Source: Bacteroidales bacterium | GTDB taxonomy: Bacteria; Bacteroidota; Bacteroidia; Bacteroidales; Marinilabiliaceae | NCBI GenBank assembly: GCA_024401395.1 | Contig: JAKSLD010000008.1 | Span: forward strand, 62,001-126,000 | Direction: 5' to 3' | Length of the DNA stretch: 64,000 nt | Part shown: positions 53,658 through 61,369 of the stretch, piece after piece | How the letters are laid out: each line of letters opens with the position of its first letter | Position numbering within the stretch: position 1 is the stretch's first letter | Position numbers and translations under genes: made by a program | Notes under the pieces: generated by a model | The model's input: only the letters and a program-made list of their open reading frames with translations | Databases searched by the model: none | Told to the model about the DNA's origin: nothing

Positions 53658-54901
53658 TTAAGCCTTACGCTTATATCCCTACGCTTTACCTCTATCAGGC
53701 TATCCCTTATAGCATCGTCATGACCACTAGTGTCTTGATGTATCAGCAATTGGGTATTCCTGTGTCTTCTTTCGCATTCTGGACTTCTTTGCTTTATCTG
53801 CCTTGGACTATTAAGCCTCTATGGAGCCCTGTCGTGGAGAGCTACGGTACTAAGCGTAAATGGATTGTCATTACGCAGTTCCTCATGGCGGCTATGTTCG
53901 CTCTTTTGGGCCTCGCTCTCCAGTCTGGCGCTTTCTACCTCTTGAGCCTCTTGGGCTTGGCTCTCATCGCATTTACTTCTGCTAGCCATGATATAGCTTG
54001 TGATGGTTTCTATATATTGGCTCTTAATGAACGTGAGCAGAATTACTACGTCGGCATAAGGTCTACATTCTATAGGCTTGGTTCTATGTCTGCTATAGGC
54101 TTGATTCCCATTCTTGTCGGATGTCTGAACCCTGTTTCTTCGTCGCCTTGGTCTTTTGCTTTCTTTATTCTGGGCCTGATATTGTGCGCATTGGCTGCAG
54201 CTAATGCTTTCTTGATGCCGAAACCTGTCGATACAACGGCTGATTCTAGTAGTGGTGTGGTCTATCTGGAGGTCTTGAAATCTTTTTTCTCTAAGCCTGG
54301 AGTGAAGGCCGCTGTCGCTTTTATGTTGCTCTATCGCCTCGGAGAAGCTCAGTTGTCTAAAATCGCTACTCCTTTTTTGGTCGATGCCGTAGATAAGGGT
54401 GGATTGGGATTGTCGGAGACTCAGTATGGCGTTATATATGGTACGGCTGGCGTAATAGCTCTTACTCTGGGTGGTATTCTGGGTGGCCTTGTCGCGGGGA
54501 AGTGGGGTCTGAAAAGGTCTATGTGGATTATGGTCTTGGCTATGAATCTCCCCAATGTTCTGTATCTCTTTTTGGCTTATTTTCAGCCTTCTAATGATAG
54601 CTGGCTTATTTGGGCTGCTGTGACAACCGAGCAGTTTGGCTATGGTTTTGGTTTTTGTGCCTATATGCTTTTCCTTATAGATTATGTCCGCGATGCTAAA
54701 TATAAGACTGCTGAATACGCACTGGCTACCGCTATCATGGCTCTGGGTATGATGCTTCCTGGTATGATTTCTGGGTGGGTATTCGAATTTCTCGACTCTT
54801 CCTACTCGCTTTTCTTCTTCTACGTACTTGTATGTACCGTTCCAGGTATGGCGCTTGTCCCTTTCTTGAAAAGGAATCTTAATTCTGCCATAAATAGTTG
54901 A
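53654..54901 (+). CDS. MFS transporter, AmpG/PAT-like
   Basis: 415 residues with twelve membrane helices. TSLLYLPWTIKPLWSPVVE, TSASHDIACDGFYILALNE and NYYVGIRSTFYRLGS resemble the AmpG/PAT branch of the major facilitator superfamily; AmpG imports muropeptides for wall recycling. Substrate assignment here is inference. Four-base overlap with cvpA indicates co-translation. A tRNA-Arg with its own promoter follows 137 bp later. Confidence 0.83.
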   Translation: MIKPYAYIPTLYLYQAIPYSIVMTTSVLMYQQLGIPVSSFAFWTSLLYLPWTIKPLWSPVVESYGTKRKWIVITQFLMAAMFALLGLALQSGAFYLLSLLGLALIAFTSASHDIACDGFYILALNEREQNYYVGIRSTFYRLGSMSAIGLIPILVGCLNPVSSSPWSFAFFILGLILCALAAANAFLMPKPVDTTADSSSGVVYLEVLKSFFSKPGVKAAVAFMLLYRLGEAQLSKIATPFLVDAVDKGGLGLSETQYGVIYGTAGVIALTLGGILGGLVAGKWGLKRSMWIMVLAMNLPNVLYLFLAYFQPSNDSWLIWAAVTTEQFGYGFGFCAYMLFLIDYVRDAKYKTAEYALATAIMALGMMLPGMISGWVFEFLDSSYSLFFFYVLVCTVPGMALVPFLKRNLNSAINS

Positions 54902-54995
54902 TTCCTTTATGCCGTCTGATGCTGTTGGAACATAGATACTATAAAATTTCAAATAAATTAACCCTTAATAAATAGGATTTCCCGAAATAACAACG

Positions 54996-55003
54996 TATCT
55001 TTG
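54996..55003 (+). promoter_or_regulatory. -7 element for tRNA-Arg(TCT)
   Basis: TATCTTTG, 35 bp before the tRNA. Confidence 0.6.
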
Positions 55004-55038
55004 CACCGCATTTGAGCAATATGCCTCAAATTTAGGTT

Positions 55039-55112
55039 GGTCTCGTAGCTCAGCTGGATAGAGCAGCAGCCTTCTAAGCTGCGGGTCGTGGGTTCGAATC
55101 CCGCCGGGATCA
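55039..55112 (+). tRNA. tRNA-Arg (anticodon TCT)
   Basis: 74 nt. Acceptor GGTCTCG with CGGGATC (one G-U), D arm GCTC/GAGC, anticodon stem GCAGC/GCTGC with loop CTTCTAA, T stem GTGGG/CCCGC. Reads AGA. Confidence 0.94.
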
Positions 55113-55162
55113 CAGAGTTAAAAGTTTTTGCTCCAATATTTGCAAAGTTCAAATTTTAACTT

Positions 55163-55170
55163 TACCTTTG
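55163..55170 (+). promoter_or_regulatory. -7 element for initiator tRNA
   Basis: TACCTTTG, 46 bp before the tRNA 5' end. Confidence 0.6.
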
Positions 55171-55216
55171 CATCGCAAAAACGAAATAACGGCCGCAAGG
55201 CTTAAAGATATTACAT

Positions 55217-55289
55217 TGCGGGGTGGAGCAGTTGGCAGCTCGTTGGGCTCATAACCCAAAGGTCAGTCGTTCGAGTCGGCTCCCCGCTA
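55217..55289 (+). tRNA. Initiator tRNA-fMet (anticodon CAT)
   Basis: 73 nt. Anticodon stem TTGGG/CCCAA with the three G-C pairs typical of initiators and loop CTCATAA; D arm GAGC/GCTC; T stem AGTCG/CGGCT. Acceptor TGCGGGG with CCCCGCT leaves position 1:72 as U-U, fitting the unpaired end required for formylation though C-A is usual. Confidence 0.92.
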
Positions 55290-55295
55290 CTCGAT

Positions 55296-55326
55296 AAGGA
55301 TTCATCTCTCGATGAGTCCTTTTTTA
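55296..55326 (+). terminator. Terminator of the initiator tRNA gene
   Basis: AAGGATTCAT pairs with ATGAGTCCTT (one G-U), followed by a T run. It ends 10 bp before the FKBP ATG, so the FKBP gene may depend on read-through or an overlooked promoter. Confidence 0.8.
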
Positions 55327-55335
55327 TTTCTCATT

Positions 55336-55740
55336 ATGGCAAAGAATAAGGTTAATAGGTATCTGTTGGATAACGAGGGATTCTTGACTGATGTCAAGTC
55401 GCAGGATGGTGTATGCGAACTTTCTCAGGGTGTGTTATATAAGGTATTGAACTCTGGTTCGGGTAAACAGGCTGATCCTCGTAGCGTGGTGTCTGTATTC
55501 TATAAGGGTAGTCTCATAAGTGGTAAGGTCTTTGACGATAATTTTTCTCAGGGTTATCCTGATGCTTTCCGCCTCACAGAATTGATTGCGGGCTGGCAGA
55601 TTGCTATAGCTCAGATGAGGGAGGGTGATAGGTGGATTGTCTATGTCCCGGCTGCTTTGGGATATGGCTCGAAGGGTGTGCCGGGTATTCCGGGCCATTC
55701 TACTCTTATCTTCGAAATAGAATTGGTAAAGGTAATGTAA
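55336..55740 (+). CDS. FKBP-type peptidyl-prolyl cis-trans isomerase
   Basis: 134 residues from ATG 55336 (MAKNKVNRYLL); the frame from 55312 starts inside a terminator. One FKBP domain: VSVFYKGSLISGKVFDDNF, FRLTELIAGWQIAIAQMREGDRWIVYVPAALGYGSKG and the closing STLIFEIELVKV. No signal peptide or lipobox is seen, so it is probably cytoplasmic, whereas many Bacteroidota FKBPs are exported. It is followed by a strong terminator. Confidence 0.9.
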   Translation: MAKNKVNRYLLDNEGFLTDVKSQDGVCELSQGVLYKVLNSGSGKQADPRSVVSVFYKGSLISGKVFDDNFSQGYPDAFRLTELIAGWQIAIAQMREGDRWIVYVPAALGYGSKGVPGIPGHSTLIFEIELVKVM

Positions 55741-55759
55741 CGTATTATTTTTTTTGATA

Positions 55760-55787
55760 GGGCAGTGGTTTCCACTGCCTTTTTTTG
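55760..55787 (+). terminator. Terminator of the FKBP gene
   Basis: GGCAGTGG with CCACTGCC around a three-base loop, then seven T. Confidence 0.9.
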
Positions 55788-55819
55788 TTTGTCTTTTCTG
55801 CTCGCTTGGCTCTTTTTAA

Positions 55820-55882
55820 TAAAAAAACTGCGAGCAACAAGGATGCTCGCTTAATGCAGCGACTACTCACGCGCTCTTCTCT
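55820..55882 (+). repeat. Interspersed head-plus-11-nt repeat, copy 6
   Basis: T plus seven A, CTGCGAGCAAC at 55828, AAGGATGCTCG at 55839, CTTAATGCAGC at 55850 (close to the third unit of copy 1), then degenerate units. The right end is uncertain and the periodic T/C pattern may continue toward 55930. Confidence 0.72.
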
Positions 55883-55978
55883 CATAGTCCATCAAGTGCC
55901 TTTGCATTGTCTCTGTGCCGTTCTGGTGGCTCTTCTTCTTTATTTTGTTTATTTGCTCTTGTGTGTCTATTTTATTAT

Positions 55979-55986
55979 TACATTTG
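55979..55986 (+). promoter_or_regulatory. -7 element for the acyltransferase gene
   Basis: TACATTTG, 29 bp before the ATG at 56016. Confidence 0.6.
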
Positions 55987-56015
55987 CACAGTTAACAATC
56001 TAAAATTTCGAATCA

Positions 56016-57071
56016 ATGAAACAAAGGCTTTTTTATATTGATTATATCAGACTCTTTTTGAGTTGCGTAGTGATTTTTCACCATACTGCTATATCATTCG
56101 GTGCGTCTGGTGGTTGGTATTATTTCTCTCCAGTTAGACTTGAGGGATTGTCTCAACTTCTGTATTCTATACAGATGGGTATAGATCAGTCTTATTTCAT
56201 GGCTCTCTTTTTCTTCGTTTCGGCTCTCTTTACTCCTAAGTCTGTCGATAAGAAGGGTATCAAGGGATTCCTCAAGGATAGGTTTTTCAGGCTCGCCATA
56301 CCAATGCTGGTTTATGTGTTCGTGCTTAATCCTATTCTTATAGTGTCTATATATGGTATGGAGGCGGGGTATCAACAGCAGCTCGGACCTCTTTGGTTCG
56401 TCTTTTCTCTCATAGTCTTCGAATTTACATATCTCTTCATCAGAAGATTCAACCTCCCTTGCCCGAATATCAAGATTAATAGCTGGACTATGGGATTATT
56501 TGCGCTTTTGATTGGATTGCTGGCTTTCGTGTTGCGTATCTTCGTGGACACTCATCATGCTACCATGGGTATTGTCTTAGCTAACTTCGTCTCTTATATC
56601 GCTATGTACGTTTTGGGTATCTTGGTTTCGCGATTGAATATCCTTGACTCTAGCCTCGATACTACTCGCAGTTATAAGTGGTTGTCTATTGCTGTGTTCA
56701 CATGGTTGTCTATGTTGGCTGTGGCATCTAATAACGTCGAGCAGACTGCTGGCGGATTGAATTATGTCTCTCTCGTCTATTCTGTATGGGAGGCTGTTTC
56801 TTGCGTGGCACTTTCTTATTTCCTCCTCACTATGGGTAGAAGGTATTTCAATGTCGCTCATAAGTTCTTCCTCCCCGTGGCTTCTAATTCTTTTATGGCT
56901 TTTGTTATTCACCCTTTCCCTGTGGTGTTCTTGACCATGCTCATGGAGAAAACGGGTGTCTGCCCCGAATTGCTTATCCCTATAACTTCTGTTTTGGCTA
57001 TTGTAGCCTCTTTCTTGATAGCTCAAGTTTTGCGAGGCCTGCTCCGTAAATTGAACTATTATTGGGTCTAG
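56016..57071 (+). CDS. Acyltransferase 3 family membrane protein
   Basis: 351 residues with about ten helices. The family signature is at the N-terminus: YIDYIRLFLSCVVIFHHTAISFG (with the conserved His) and RFFRLAIPMLVYVFVLNP further on. Such proteins move acyl or succinyl groups onto envelope sugars (OpgC/OafA type). Acceptor unknown. It has its own promoter and precedes uxuA, which also has its own. Confidence 0.85.
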   Translation: MKQRLFYIDYIRLFLSCVVIFHHTAISFGASGGWYYFSPVRLEGLSQLLYSIQMGIDQSYFMALFFFVSALFTPKSVDKKGIKGFLKDRFFRLAIPMLVYVFVLNPILIVSIYGMEAGYQQQLGPLWFVFSLIVFEFTYLFIRRFNLPCPNIKINSWTMGLFALLIGLLAFVLRIFVDTHHATMGIVLANFVSYIAMYVLGILVSRLNILDSSLDTTRSYKWLSIAVFTWLSMLAVASNNVEQTAGGLNYVSLVYSVWEAVSCVALSYFLLTMGRRYFNVAHKFFLPVASNSFMAFVIHPFPVVFLTMLMEKTGVCPELLIPITSVLAIVASFLIAQVLRGLLRKLNYYWV

Positions 57072-57087
57072 TATTTGAGCAAAAAAC

Positions 57088-57118
57088 CTAACATAAAATG
57101 TTGTTAGTATGTGTTTTT
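57088..57118 (+). terminator. Possible terminator after the acyltransferase gene
   Basis: CTAACA with TGTTAG, a weak 6-bp stem, followed a few bases on by six T. Confidence 0.4.
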
Positions 57119-57194
57119 TGATTATTTAACTCAATTATTTTCAAAATAATACCTAAACGGGGCTCTTGGAAAATAGGAATTAGGAATAAGTCCT

Positions 57195-57202
57195 TATCTT
57201 TG
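57195..57202 (+). promoter_or_regulatory. -7 element for uxuA
   Basis: TATCTTTG, 41 bp before the uxuA ATG. Confidence 0.65.
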
Positions 57203-57243
57203 CCCTTAGTTAAGTACAAACAACAAATTAAATATACGCATTT

Positions 57244-58428
57244 ATGGAAAAGACATGGCGTTGGTTCGGGAAGAACGACAAGATCTCCCTTCAAATGCTC
57301 CGTCAGATTGGCGTTGAGGGTATCGTGACCGCTCTCCACCAGGTTAAGAATGGTGATATCTGGACTTATGAGGATATCATGGACCTAAAGAATTACATCG
57401 AAAAGGCTGGTCTTCGTTGGAGCGTAGTGGAGAGCCTTCCTGTAATGGAGTCTATCAAATACGGCGGACCAGATCGCGACGAACTCATCGAAAAGTATAT
57501 CATCTCTCTCGAGAATCTTGGCCGCGCTGGCGTAAAGACTGTTTGCTACAATTTTATGCCGGTTATCGACTGGGTGCGTACTGATCTCGAACACCCATGG
57601 CCTGATGGCACTTCTTCTTTGTATTTCAATCGTACAGAATTCGCATATTTCGAAATATATATCCTCGAGCGTGAGGGAGCGCGCGATTGCTATTCTCCTG
57701 CAGAATTGGCTCGCGTCGACGCTATGCACAAGACAGCTACTGATGAGTTCCGTCAGCAGCTCGTTGAGAATATCATCATCAAGACTCAGGGCTTCGTTAA
57801 TGGTAATATCTCTGAGGAGGATAATAACCCAGTGAAGAAATTCAAGGATCTCCTCGCTCTCTATAAGGGTATCGACCGTGATACTCTCCGTAACAATATG
57901 AAGTATTGGTTGGAGAAGATTATGCCTGTTTGCGATAAGTGGGGTATTAATATGTGTGTGCATCCTGATGATCCTCCATTCCAGTTGCTGGGCCTCCCTC
58001 GTATAGTAACTTGCGCCGAGGATATCCGTTGGTTCCTCAATGCAGTGCCTAATGTTCATAATGGTCTCACTTTCTGTGCCGGTTCTCTCTCTGCTGGTCT
58101 CCATAATGATGTACCTGCTATGGCTCGCGAGTTCGTTGACCGTATTCACTTCATCCACCTCCGTTCTACTATGGCTACTCCTGATGGCAATTTCATCGAG
58201 GCTCTCCATACTGGCGGTCGCGCTAATGTTGCCGATTTGGTATGCTTCTTCGAGCAGAACGCTAAGGCTGATGTCCCAATGCGTGTAGACCACGGACGTA
58301 TGATGCTTGGCGATGAGGATAAGGGCTATAACGCTGGTTACTCTTTCCATGGCCGTATGTATGCTCTCGCTCAGGTTGATGGTATGATGGCTATGGTTCG
58401 CCAAGGCCATACAGCAGAACACAAGTAA
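57244..58428 (+). CDS. uxuA: D-mannonate dehydratase
   Basis: 394 residues, the usual UxuA length. TIM-barrel metal enzyme converting D-mannonate to 2-keto-3-deoxygluconate in glucuronate breakdown. Typical segments: N-terminal WRWFGKNDKISLQMLRQIGVEGIVTALH, CYNFMPVIDWVRTDL, the metal ligands in NMCVHPDDPP and in FIHLRS, and MRVDHGRMMLGD near the C-terminus. It is followed after 20 bp by an SDR oxidoreductase, the partner step. Confidence 0.96.
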   Translation: MEKTWRWFGKNDKISLQMLRQIGVEGIVTALHQVKNGDIWTYEDIMDLKNYIEKAGLRWSVVESLPVMESIKYGGPDRDELIEKYIISLENLGRAGVKTVCYNFMPVIDWVRTDLEHPWPDGTSSLYFNRTEFAYFEIYILEREGARDCYSPAELARVDAMHKTATDEFRQQLVENIIIKTQGFVNGNISEEDNNPVKKFKDLLALYKGIDRDTLRNNMKYWLEKIMPVCDKWGINMCVHPDDPPFQLLGLPRIVTCAEDIRWFLNAVPNVHNGLTFCAGSLSAGLHNDVPAMAREFVDRIHFIHLRSTMATPDGNFIEALHTGGRANVADLVCFFEQNAKADVPMRVDHGRMMLGDEDKGYNAGYSFHGRMYALAQVDGMMAMVRQGHTAEHK

Positions 58429-58448
58429 TATTCGACATATTTTTTACA

Positions 58449-59252
58449 ATGAAAAAACTAGAAGGTAAAGTAGCAGTCGTTACAGGTGGTAGCGGCGTAC
58501 TTGGTTCAAATATAAGCAAGGGCCTCCTCGCAGCAGGTTGCCGTGTATATATAGTAGGTGCTCACCAGAATAAGGTGGATGCAGCTCTCTCTGAAATGAA
58601 GGCTCTCGGCGATGTCGAGGGTTCTGCATGTGACGTTCTCAGTAAGGCAGAGGTGGATGCCCTCGCTATCGAGTTGTCAAAGAAGTATGGCCATATCGAT
58701 ATCCTCGTTAACTGCGCAGGTGGTAACGTGGCTGGTGCTAATGTTATGGACGACCAGCATGTATTCGATATCAAGGATGAGGATCTCCGTCGTGTAATCG
58801 ACCTTAACCTCTATGGTACTATCTACCCTTGTCTCGCTTTCGGCCGCATAATGGCTCAGCAGAAGAGTGGTAATATCATCAATATCTCTTCTATGGCTGC
58901 TTATGACGCCCTGACTCGCGTTATGGGTTATGCCGTAGCTAAGGAGGGTGTCGTAGCTCTCACTAAGTGGCTCGCTCAGGAGATGGCTATCAAATATTCT
59001 GAAAAAATCCGCGTCAACGCTATCGCTCCAGGTTTCTTTATCGGCGAACAGAACCGTCGCGCACTCATCAACGAGGATGGCAGCCTTACAGAACGTAGCC
59101 ACAAGGTTATCGCTAAGACTCCTATGCGCCGTTTCGGTGATATCAGCGAACTTAATGGTATCGTCGCATTCCTCTGCTCTGAGGAGGCTAGCTTCGTAAC
59201 TGGTACTATCATCCCTGTAGATGGCGGTTTCTCTAGTTTCTCAGGCGTATAA
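58449..59252 (+). CDS. SDR-family oxidoreductase, probable D-mannonate oxidoreductase
   Basis: 267 residues. Classical short-chain dehydrogenase: cofactor loop VVTGGSGVLGSNIS, NCAGGN, catalytic Ser in IINISSMAA and Tyr-x-x-x-Lys in GYAVAKEG. The C-terminal GGFSSFSGV end is typical. Gene pairing with uxuA, in place of the long-chain UxuB, indicates reduction of fructuronate to mannonate; this is inference from context. It ends the two-gene operon. Confidence 0.88.
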   Translation: MKKLEGKVAVVTGGSGVLGSNISKGLLAAGCRVYIVGAHQNKVDAALSEMKALGDVEGSACDVLSKAEVDALAIELSKKYGHIDILVNCAGGNVAGANVMDDQHVFDIKDEDLRRVIDLNLYGTIYPCLAFGRIMAQQKSGNIINISSMAAYDALTRVMGYAVAKEGVVALTKWLAQEMAIKYSEKIRVNAIAPGFFIGEQNRRALINEDGSLTERSHKVIAKTPMRRFGDISELNGIVAFLCSEEASFVTGTIIPVDGGFSSFSGV

Positions 59253-59296
59253 GGTTAAATATGCTTAATGCTAGTTGAAAATTAAACAACAAGTAT

Positions 59297-59304
59297 TATA
59301 TTTG
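59297..59304 (+). promoter_or_regulatory. -7 element for asd
   Basis: TATATTTG, 31 bp before the asd ATG. Confidence 0.65.
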
Positions 59305-59335
59305 CACGCAAAAAGAAACGCAAACAACAAATACA

Positions 59336-60343
59336 ATGAAAGTAGCTATTGTAGGTACAAGTGGTGCCGTAGGACAGGAGTTCCTAAAGGTATTGGAGGA
59401 GAGAAACTTTCCTCTCGATGAGTTGGTATTGTTCGGCTCAGAGCGTAGTGCTGGCCGTAAGTACACTTTCCGTGGTAAGGAGCTTACCGTTAAGGAGCTC
59501 AAGCACGATACAGAGGATTTCAAGGGCGTAGATATCGTCCTCGCTTCTGCTGGTGCTGGTGTATCTAAGGAGTTCGAGAAGGATATCACTAAGTATGGTG
59601 CTATCATGATCGATAACTCAAGCGCTTTCCGTATGGATACTGATGTGCCATTGGTAGTACCTGAGGTTAACCCTACAGATGCTCTCAATACTCCTCGTAA
59701 CGTTATCGCTAACCCTAACTGTACAACTATCATGATGGTTGTAGCTCTTAAGGCTATCGAGCAGATCAGTCACATCAAGCGTGTTCACGTAGCAACTTAC
59801 CAAGCTGCTTCTGGTGCAGGCGCAACAGGTATGGCAGAGCTCGAGCAGCAGGTTAAGGACGTAGTAGCTGGCAAGCCAGTCGAAGCTAAGAAGTTCCAGT
59901 ACCAGCTCGCTATGAATATCATCCCTCAGGTTGATGTCTTCACAGACAACGACTACACTAAGGAGGAGATGAAGATGTTCAACGAGACTCGTAAGATCAT
60001 GCACTCTGATATCCAGGTTTCTGCAACTTGCGTTCGTATCCCAGTTATGCGTTCTCACTCAGAGGCTATCTGGTGCGAGATGGAGTCTCCTGTTACTCCA
60101 GCTCAGGCTAAAGAGGCTTTCTCTAAGGCTGAGGGCGTAGTTCTCATGGACGACCCAGCTAATAAGGTTTACCCAATGCCTCTCTTCCTCGCAGGCAAGG
60201 ATCCAGTACACATCGGTCGCGTTCGTGCCGACCTCTCTAATCCTAACGGCCTCAGCTTCTGGTTGGTATCCGACCAGATAAAGAAGGGTGCAGCTCTCAA
60301 CGCAGTCCAAATCGCTGAGTGGCTCATCAAGAACAAGAAGTAA
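59336..60343 (+). CDS. asd: Aspartate-semialdehyde dehydrogenase
   Basis: 335 residues. Reduces aspartyl phosphate to the semialdehyde, the branch point for lysine/diaminopimelate, threonine and methionine. NADP site [18 protein letters not shown], catalytic Cys in [12 protein letters not shown], substrate site [16 protein letters not shown], and the C-terminal His in HIGRVRADL are present. Strong codon bias. It is a single-gene unit with its own promoter and terminator. Confidence 0.97.
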   Translation: MKVAIVGTSGAVGQEFLKVLEERNFPLDELVLFGSERSAGRKYTFRGKELTVKELKHDTEDFKGVDIVLASAGAGVSKEFEKDITKYGAIMIDNSSAFRMDTDVPLVVPEVNPTDALNTPRNVIANPNCTTIMMVVALKAIEQISHIKRVHVATYQAASGAGATGMAELEQQVKDVVAGKPVEAKKFQYQLAMNIIPQVDVFTDNDYTKEEMKMFNETRKIMHSDIQVSATCVRIPVMRSHSEAIWCEMESPVTPAQAKEAFSKAEGVVLMDDPANKVYPMPLFLAGKDPVHIGRVRADLSNPNGLSFWLVSDQIKKGAALNAVQIAEWLIKNKK

Positions 60344-60364
60344 GATTAAATATACTTATATTGG

Positions 60365-60398
60365 AACTGCCCCAATCTTCCGATTGGGGCAGTTTTTT
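60365..60398 (+). terminator. Terminator of asd
   Basis: Perfect 13-bp stem starting AACTGCCCCAATC at 60365, paired with 60382-60394, with six T in all; A residues on the left allow weak use on the minus strand. Confidence 0.92.
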
Positions 60399-60418
60399 AT
60401 TTCTACATACATATAGTT

Positions 60419-61057
60419 TTATTCATCCATAATTATATTAAGCCCCTCAAAATCTTTCCAAGTCTTCTTCTCAATGGCATGTTCGGTGGTATTTTTCAAG
60501 ACAAATTTTCCTTCACTACTTATTGTATATGTTTTATCAACATATTGCATGTAGAACTCCTTAGGGATATACCCCCCACACATAAGTGTATTGTCTATTA
60601 ACGAAGTAATTACGGCTTGTCTTACTATAATGCTCTTGTCAACTTGTATTTTGCTCTGCATTGGGCTAATATGGTAGTCGTTATTAGAGACGAATACCAT
60701 AAGATTATCTATAACTTTCCCGTTGGAATCAATCGTTAAAAGGTATTGTACGCCATGCATATAATTGCCGTAATCCAAGATAACCAAATAAAACGAAGAG
60801 GACCAATTCCACTTCGCGAATACTGCGCTGCATGCGTCTACACATTCGCTTGTTTGTTTCATGTCCAGACTCATATAGATTTTATCTTCTATAGTCTCAC
60901 CATAAACGCCATGTGCCTCATGACCATCACCCCAATTATAGCACATGAAATAAGGCGTATATTCATTGTCTAGATAATCTATAGACCATTTTTCTATCTG
61001 ACTGTAAACATTGATACTTGTCAGCATTATCAATATCATAAAGAAAAATCTTTTCAT
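60419..61057 (-). CDS. Secreted protein of unknown function
   Basis: 212 residues. A signal peptide (MKRFFFMILIMLTSINVYSQ, about 1-20) predicts export. The mature part is rich in Tyr, Asn and Ile and beta-strand-like, with three Cys (CYNWGDGH, ECVDAC); no domain is recognised. Base composition is clearly more AT-rich than its neighbours, with ATA/ATT and TTA codons, which suggests low expression or recent acquisition. It lies alone between asd (convergent) and repeat copy 7. Confidence 0.65.
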   Translation of the reverse strand: MKRFFFMILIMLTSINVYSQIEKWSIDYLDNEYTPYFMCYNWGDGHEAHGVYGETIEDKIYMSLDMKQTSECVDACSAVFAKWNWSSSFYLVILDYGNYMHGVQYLLTIDSNGKVIDNLMVFVSNNDYHISPMQSKIQVDKSIIVRQAVITSLIDNTLMCGGYIPKEFYMQYVDKTYTISSEGKFVLKNTTEHAIEKKTWKDFEGLNIIMDE

Positions 61058-61139
61058 ATTTATTGTACTTCAGGTTGAGGTTGCGTATTTGAATTGTCTC
61101 CATCGTTTGCCGCACTTGCTCCTATCTCGCTAATTTAAA

Positions 61140-61202
61140 TAAAAAAACTGCGATGAACAAGGACCTTCTCCGTACCTAGCCTGAGTGCAGCCCGAACTTT
61201 CA
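61140..61202 (+). repeat. Interspersed head-plus-11-nt repeat, copy 7
   Basis: T plus seven A, CTGCGATGAAC at 61148 (variant shared with copy 4), AAGGACCTTCT at 61159, CCGTACCTAGC at 61170 (identical to a unit of copy 4), then CTGAGTGCAGC at 61181 and a weaker unit. Confidence 0.76.
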
Positions 61203-61310
61203 AAAGACATATCCACTAGGTCTAAGCCTATCTCTTATATGTTGTTCTTAATAGTTCTCCCGTGTAAATATACCAATGGATGATAATTAATGCAACTAAT
61301 TATTATGAAC

Positions 61311-61341
61311 AAAAAAAAGAGTAGCCAGCTATGCCGACTAC
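61311..61341 (-). terminator. Terminator of the TonB receptor gene
   Basis: On the minus strand GTAGTCGG pairs with CTGGCTAC (with G-U pairs), followed by TC and a run of eight T. Confidence 0.75.
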
Positions 61342-61369
61342 CCCTTTTCTTTTGCCCGTATTCTGTTTA

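Larger units (their letters stand above)
61058..61369. other. Gene-free gap with repeat copy 7 and a terminator
   Basis: A 312-bp stretch between two minus-strand genes. It holds repeat copy 7 (61140-61202) and the terminator of the TonB receptor gene (61311-61341). I see no gene and no clear promoter for the unknown secreted protein beyond AT-rich sequence. Confidence 0.6.

Noticed and set aside
57385-58422. 345-residue open frame on the minus strand opposite uxuA
   Set aside because: A shadow produced by the codon bias of uxuA; no recognisable domain, and the plus-strand gene is certain.
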